From a virus, in the IMG/VR virus record IMGVR_UViG_3300031974_003701, positions 1-64,000 of that record: DNA of 64,000 nucleotides; one strand, 5' to 3'. Both the position numbers and the translations under genes were made by a program. The notes below the pieces were generated by a model. The model was not told the DNA's origin. It saw only the letters and a list, made by a program, of their open reading frames with translations, and did no database searches. The stretch's first letter is position 1. Each line of letters begins with the position of its first letter. Below, piece after piece: positions 59,623 through 64,000 of the stretch.

Positions 59623-59918
59623 TGTTACCTAATGATAATAAGGACTTAAAAAAGTACGAAAAGTTAGTAAAACTTAGTGAAGCATTTAAATTGTTTACAC
59701 GTAGTGCTAACTATAGAGAATTGTTTGAAGAATACTTATTTAAAGATAAAATACTAGAATTAACTGCTTTATTAAGTAAAACTGATAATAAAGAACATAT
59801 TTATAAAGAATTAGAGTCTATTAGCTATTTACAAAACGTAATAGAAAGATTTATAGTTATGGAGAGTGATTACAAGGAAAACCTTGAATACATAAAAGGA
59901 AATAACAATGAATCTTGA
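59622..59918 (+). CDS. 98-residue hypothetical protein between portal and scaffold
   Basis: Charged helical protein (NNDKDLKKYEKLVKLSEAFKLFTRSANYRELFEEYLFKD). Corresponds by place to N4 gp58. Overlaps both neighbours. Confidence 0.6.
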   Translation: MLPNDNKDLKKYEKLVKLSEAFKLFTRSANYRELFEEYLFKDKILELTALLSKTDNKEHIYKELESISYLQNVIERFIVMESDYKENLEYIKGNNNES

Positions 59919-61089
59919 TATTAATGACGATGATAAATTTAGTGAAGAATTTGATAAAATGTTAGCTGAGGAAGCTACAAAAGATAATTCTGAACAAACT
60001 GAAATTGTTGAAAATACTGAAGAAGAGTCTAATGATACAGACGAAGAGGTACTAGATGAAAACGGTACTTCTGATACTAATAATAATAATGATGTTAATG
60101 AAGAAAATACTAATTCTGTAGATGAAAATATTGTTTCTGAAGAAGAAACAAATGAAGAAATTGAAGCAAGTAAAGAAAAAGTTAATTCATCTGGCTCAAA
60201 AGATGAAGCTGATGTATCTAGTAATGATAGTGAAGAAGAAGAGAAAACTGATTATAAATCTTATTGGGATTCTGTAACGAATATTACTGGTTATGGTGGA
60301 GTTAAAATTAAGATTGATAAACCAGAAGACGCTATTACATTAATTCAAAAAGGCTTGAATTATACTAAAAAGATGCAAGAAATTAAGCCATCTAAACAAA
60401 TTATTGATACTCTTGCAGATAATGATTTACTGGATCACGATAAAATTAATTTAGCTATTGATATTATGAAAGGTAATAAAGAAGCTATTGCTAAACACCT
60501 TAAAGATTTAAATATTGATGGTTTAGAGATTAATACAGAAGAAGCTAATTATAATCCTTCTAATTATTTTATGAGCGAAGCAGATTATAATAATAGCGAA
60601 GTGATTAAAGAACTTAGTAAAGATACTCATGGAAGTGAGGTATTAAAAGCTGTATCATTATGGGATGAACAGTCAAGAAAAGAGTTAAGTAATAATTTTG
60701 AACGTGATCTAACAATGTTAGCTGAACATAAAAGAACTGGTCAGTTTGACGCTGTTATGGGAGACATTCAATTACATAAATCTTTAGGTAAACTATCAGG
60801 AGTAAGCGATGCACAAGCATACGTACACTTCTATACACAACGTTTTGGTAATCAACAAACTGCACAACAAGCTACTACTACTCAAAATAAAGTAGAGACT
60901 AAGCAGACAGAAGCTACACAAACGAAATCTAACCCAAAAGTAACAAACACAGATAAAGTTAATAGATTAGCTACAACTAAAAAAGGTAGTGTTAAAACAC
61001 CTAAAAAGAATGTAAATGATTTATTAGCGGAAGCGCAATCAGACGAAGAGTTTGATAAAATATTTAACAAATATCTTAAACAAGGATAA
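59908..61089 (+). CDS. scaffold-like head assembly protein (N4 gp57-like)
   Basis: 393 residues with a very acidic N-terminal ~120 residues (EENTEEESNDTDEEVLDEN...) and a helical C-terminus ending KKNVNDLLAEAQSDEEFDKIFNKYLKQG, the profile of phage scaffolding proteins. Located immediately before the major capsid gene. Confidence 0.75.
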   Translation: MNLDINDDDKFSEEFDKMLAEEATKDNSEQTEIVENTEEESNDTDEEVLDENGTSDTNNNNDVNEENTNSVDENIVSEEETNEEIEASKEKVNSSGSKDEADVSSNDSEEEEKTDYKSYWDSVTNITGYGGVKIKIDKPEDAITLIQKGLNYTKKMQEIKPSKQIIDTLADNDLLDHDKINLAIDIMKGNKEAIAKHLKDLNIDGLEINTEEANYNPSNYFMSEADYNNSEVIKELSKDTHGSEVLKAVSLWDEQSRKELSNNFERDLTMLAEHKRTGQFDAVMGDIQLHKSLGKLSGVSDAQAYVHFYTQRFGNQQTAQQATTTQNKVETKQTEATQTKSNPKVTNTDKVNRLATTKKGSVKTPKKNVNDLLAEAQSDEEFDKIFNKYLKQG

Positions 61090-61094
61090 CTATT

Positions 61095-62303
61095 ATGGTT
61101 ATGCAATATAACGATCCAGCAGGTGGAACAGCTTCTACTGTTGGTACTCAAATCAGAACAGATCACTTTCATCGTAAAGCAATTATTGATAATAAAGATG
61201 AAGTAGTCTTTACACCTATGGCTTCAACAATGGAACAGCCAAAAAATAATGGTAAAACAATGAAATGTTTCCGTTATTTCCCAATTATTGATGATCGCAA
61301 TACAGCAACAGGTGGTCTTAACGCAGCAGGTGCAACTATTTCTAATGCTAACCTTTATGGTGATAGCAAGAATGTTGGTGATATGCTTGCATTTAAACCT
61401 GTACTTACAGAAAATGATGCAGAAGTCAACAAAGTAAAAATGACACGTACAGTAGTTGAAGGTAATATTGAAAACCTTGGCTTTTTTATGTCATATACAA
61501 AAGACTCTATTGATTTTGATTCTGATGCTGATTTAATGCAACATTATATGCGTGAAATGCTTAATGCTGCTATTAAAGTTTCAGAAGAACTTCTTCAATA
61601 CGACCTTCTTCAAGCAGCAGAAGTAATTCGTTATTGCGGTGAAGCTACATCTGATGCAACAATTACTGGTAATACTGGTTCTACAGCATCTTTAGTTACA
61701 TTAAAAGATTTAACAGCAGTTACAAAAATCCTTAATGCTAATAAAACACCAATGCAAACAAAACTTGTTACTGGCTCTTCCTTACAAGATACTAAAGTAA
61801 TTCCACGTTCTCGTTATGCATTTATTTCACCTGATCTTTCTGAAACAATTCGTAAGATGAAAGACTCAGATAATAACAACGTATTTATTCCTGCTGAACA
61901 ATATGCTGATGCAGGTAATGAAAAATATGTTTCAGCTCGTGCTAAAGAAATTGGTGCTATTCGTGAAATTCGTTTCTTTGAGTATGAAGAAATGAAAGTT
62001 TATGCAGCAGCAGGTGCAGATGTAACAACAAATGGTGGTTATCGTTCATCTGATGATAGTGGCACAGAAAAGTATGATGTTTATCCAATTCTTATTGTTG
62101 GTGATGACTCATTCGTAGCTCTTACGTTCCAATCAAATGCTAAGACACAGAACTTTAAAATCCGTCACTTTAAACCAGAAGATATTAAAACAAAGTCTAA
62201 TCCTTTCCAAAAAGAAGGTTTATTTAGTATTGAATGGTGGTATGGTTTCCTTCCTAAGAAGCCAGAACGTATTGCTGTTATTAAAACAGTTGCCGAAGAG
62301 TAA
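61095..62303 (+). CDS. major capsid protein (N4 gp56-like)
   Basis: 402 residues, same size as N4 gp56 (401). HK97-type features: N-terminal DHFHRKAIIDNKDEVVFTPMASTMEQPKNNGKTMKCFRYFP, a central IPRSRYAFISPDLSETIRK, and a C-terminal beta region. The codons here are the most biased toward C-ending synonymous choices in the genome (for example CTT, GCA, CGT), typical of a highly expressed gene. Start may be at 61095 or the in-frame ATG at 61101. Followed by its own terminator. Confidence 0.88.
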   Translation: MVMQYNDPAGGTASTVGTQIRTDHFHRKAIIDNKDEVVFTPMASTMEQPKNNGKTMKCFRYFPIIDDRNTATGGLNAAGATISNANLYGDSKNVGDMLAFKPVLTENDAEVNKVKMTRTVVEGNIENLGFFMSYTKDSIDFDSDADLMQHYMREMLNAAIKVSEELLQYDLLQAAEVIRYCGEATSDATITGNTGSTASLVTLKDLTAVTKILNANKTPMQTKLVTGSSLQDTKVIPRSRYAFISPDLSETIRKMKDSDNNNVFIPAEQYADAGNEKYVSARAKEIGAIREIRFFEYEEMKVYAAAGADVTTNGGYRSSDDSGTEKYDVYPILIVGDDSFVALTFQSNAKTQNFKIRHFKPEDIKTKSNPFQKEGLFSIEWWYGFLPKKPERIAVIKTVAEE

Positions 62304-62318
62304 TCTTTAGCGTATTTT

Positions 62319-62350
62319 AGTGTTAAGTAATTTTACTTAACACTATTTTT
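62319..62350 (+). terminator. terminator after major capsid gene
   Basis: A perfect 12-bp inverted repeat (AGTGTTAAGTAA with TTACTTAACACT) is followed by ATTTTTAT. It would set the capsid mRNA apart from the downstream genes. Confidence 0.9.
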
Positions 62351-62368
62351 ATATTAAAGGATAAGAAA

Positions 62369-62914
62369 ATGACTGATATTCTCACAGAAGAAGAAAAAGA
62401 ATTACAATTCTATAAAGAAGAAGCTAAAAGGCTTAATATTACAGTAAGAGGTAATGTATCTCTTAAAACATTGAAAGAAAAAGTTGAGACTGCTTTAGAA
62501 GCTGCTACAAATCCAGATAATGTTGATAATAAAGTAATTGCTAAAGCTAAAACAAGAGCTGAACTTAAGAAAGAGCAAAAAAAACTATTAAGATTTATTA
62601 TTACAAATAATGATCCAAGGGATGCTGCACAAGATTATGGTAAAATTACTGTAAGTAATAATTTAGATACAATTTCTATAGCATTTCCACAAAAACCAGA
62701 ATTATGTGGCGAAGATGGATGGTTTATTCCAGAAATTGCTTATAACGCTTTAAAAGAAAAGACTTTTGCTTATAATGAAAAAGTTAAGGATAATAACGGA
62801 CAAGTAATAGGTATTAAACCTAAAACACGTAAAAAATATACATTCATTCGTATGGCTGATCTTACAGAAGAAGAGCTTAAAGAATGGAAGAAAAAAGCTA
62901 AACAGCAAGGTTAA
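62369..62914 (+). CDS. N4 gp55-like head protein
   Basis: 181 residues, Lys/Glu-rich helices in the first ~75 residues, then a small domain (ITVSNNLDTISIAFPQKPELCGEDGWFIPEIAYNALKEK). AAAGGATAAG before the ATG. Assignment by order. Confidence 0.55.
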   Translation: MTDILTEEEKELQFYKEEAKRLNITVRGNVSLKTLKEKVETALEAATNPDNVDNKVIAKAKTRAELKKEQKKLLRFIITNNDPRDAAQDYGKITVSNNLDTISIAFPQKPELCGEDGWFIPEIAYNALKEKTFAYNEKVKDNNGQVIGIKPKTRKKYTFIRMADLTEEELKEWKKKAKQQG

Positions 62915-62919
62915 TTGAT

Positions 62920-63765
62920 ATGACATTAGGTACAGATGGTTGTGGTATTGTAGCAAGAGCAACAAGCAATTTAGATAGTTTAAAAGATACTTCTATTAAC
63001 ATTACAGAGGGAGACAAAACTAATGTAACTGTACCTAATGTTACTATTACTGAACCAATACAAATTACAAATGACTCTTTAACTGATACCAACATTACTG
63101 GTTCTGGTTTATTTGATGTTCTTATGCGTTCTATTAAAGCTCATTTAAAAGAAGAATTTAACGCTAATAGAATACATGGTAAAGAGTATAGTCAAGTTTA
63201 CCTTGGTTCGGCACAATCAGCAATGAGTCAAGCTATACAATTTTTATTACAAAAAGATGTATCTTATTATCAAGCTATTGAAATTAAAGAAAAAGCTGTA
63301 CAGGCTCAGAAACAAACAGCTATTACAGAAGCTTTGTTAGAACAAAGCAAATTAGATTTAGATATTAAATATTTGCAAGCACAAGCAGCTAATGTTGACT
63401 TAGCTATTAAAAAAGCTCAACTAGCAGATATTAATGCAGGGTATTGTTTAAAAGAAGCTCAAATTAATTTAGTAACACAACAAAAAGAATCAGAATTAGC
63501 TAGAGTTAGTGATACAAGATCAGATGGTGCTCCAGTAGCAGGTAGTATTGGTAAAGAAAACACTATTAAAGAACGTCAAGCTACACTATATCAAGAACAA
63601 GCAAGTGCTTATAGTACAGATAGAAAAGTTAAAGTAGCTAAAATACTTTCAGATGCATATGCTGTTAATAAAGCACAAGACCCAGATTTAACTCCTCCAA
63701 CTAACTTTGGTAACACAAGTATTGATAATGCTTTAAACTCAATTAAAACAGACGTAGGATTATAA
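62920..63765 (+). CDS. N4 gp54-like virion protein
   Basis: 281 residues. Beta N-terminus, then a long coiled coil of Ala/Gln/Lys (DLDIKYLQAQAANVDLAIKKAQLADIN, LYQEQASAYSTDRKVKVAKIL). Coding capacity and place match N4 gp54, an ejected internal or tail protein. TAATG overlap with the following region. Confidence 0.55.
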   Translation: MTLGTDGCGIVARATSNLDSLKDTSINITEGDKTNVTVPNVTITEPIQITNDSLTDTNITGSGLFDVLMRSIKAHLKEEFNANRIHGKEYSQVYLGSAQSAMSQAIQFLLQKDVSYYQAIEIKEKAVQAQKQTAITEALLEQSKLDLDIKYLQAQAANVDLAIKKAQLADINAGYCLKEAQINLVTQQKESELARVSDTRSDGAPVAGSIGKENTIKERQATLYQEQASAYSTDRKVKVAKILSDAYAVNKAQDPDLTPPTNFGNTSIDNALNSIKTDVGL

Positions 63766-63769
63766 TGTT

Positions 63770-64000
63770 GTGGGTTTATTTAACACTACTAAAAAGAAAA
63801 CTAGAGTATATTCAAATACTTATAGCAATTCAGAAGATTTAACAGATCAAGATAATTACCTTATGGGTAAAGTAGTTGCAGCTACTTTAGACTCAAATGA
63901 GTCTGTTACTGATGCTGTAATTGATAGTTTTTTTAGTGGTCCTGCTTCTAATTTAGAGCGTTATAAACGTACAGCAGAGTCTATAGAGTATGAAGGTGTT
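63770..64000 (+). CDS. N4 gp53-like virion protein, cut by the window edge
   Basis: An open frame (from GTG at 63770, VGLFNTTKKKTRVYSNTYSNSEDL...) runs off the right edge; an ATG at 63765 is in another frame that stops after 25 codons. It should be the gp53 homologue between gp54-like and gp52-like genes; the remainder is missing from the window. Confidence 0.55.
   Translation, partial: MGLFNTTKKKTRVYSNTYSNSEDLTDQDNYLMGKVVAATLDSNESVTDAVIDSFFSGPASNLERYKRTAESIEYEGV

Overview
The window is most of an AT-rich lytic phage genome of the N4 type (Schitoviridae-like podovirus). The sequence shows a giant 3053-residue protein carrying all four motifs of a single-subunit T7/N4-class RNA polymerase (the packaged virion RNAP), a second T7-like RNA polymerase encoded as two polypeptides (RNAPII-type), an N4-sized ssDNA-binding protein, and the N4 late gene order: terminase, gp67-like, tail genes, lysis, portal, scaffold, major capsid, gp55-gp54-gp53-like, then gp52-gp51-vRNAP. 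No integrase, repressor module or partition system is visible. A signal-peptide lipoprotein overlapping an inner-membrane spanin gene indicates a Gram-negative host; the host itself cannot be named.

Layout. Late virion genes run rightward from 44.2 kb to the right edge and evidently continue at the left edge (0.08-11.8 kb), so the sequence is cut open inside the gp53/gp52-like region and the two ends belong near each other. The first ~90 bases are strikingly GC-rich and look foreign (chimeric end). From 11.8 to 13.6 kb lies a gene-poor convergent region with hairpins, a terminator, two large inverted-repeat elements, tiny genes and five tRNA genes (Trp, Phe, Pro and two with greatly enlarged anticodon loops). 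Genes from 44.1 down to 12.2 kb run leftward: early small genes under two N4-type hairpin promoters (41.79 and 42.41 kb), RNAP1 and RNAP2 (39.5-35.4 kb), a middle block of small proteins including a RuvC-like resolvase, a SpoT/Mesh1-like alarmone hydrolase, ThyX and a dCTP deaminase-like protein, then rIIA/rIIB, a Dda/RecD-like helicase, family A DNA polymerase, a Cas4-like nuclease, a primase-like protein, a Sak4-like ATPase and SSB.

How it fits together: injected vRNAP would use the hairpin promoters to make early mRNAs including RNAP1/RNAP2; these would transcribe replication genes; SSB plus host RNA polymerase would serve late genes (a sigma70-like promoter lies at 44.16-44.19 kb). These roles are inferred from N4.

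The most unusual feature is in the DNA polymerase. A freestanding HNH endonuclease gene splits it, and its C-terminal part is further interrupted, inside catalytic motif B, by a short out-of-frame gap with a stop codon, a strong UUCG-capped hairpin and identical ACG codons on either side. Skipping from one ACG to the other restores the R-x3-K-x3-F-x3-Y motif exactly. This has the architecture of a programmed translational bypass as in T4 gene 60, which likewise lies next to a homing endonuclease insertion.
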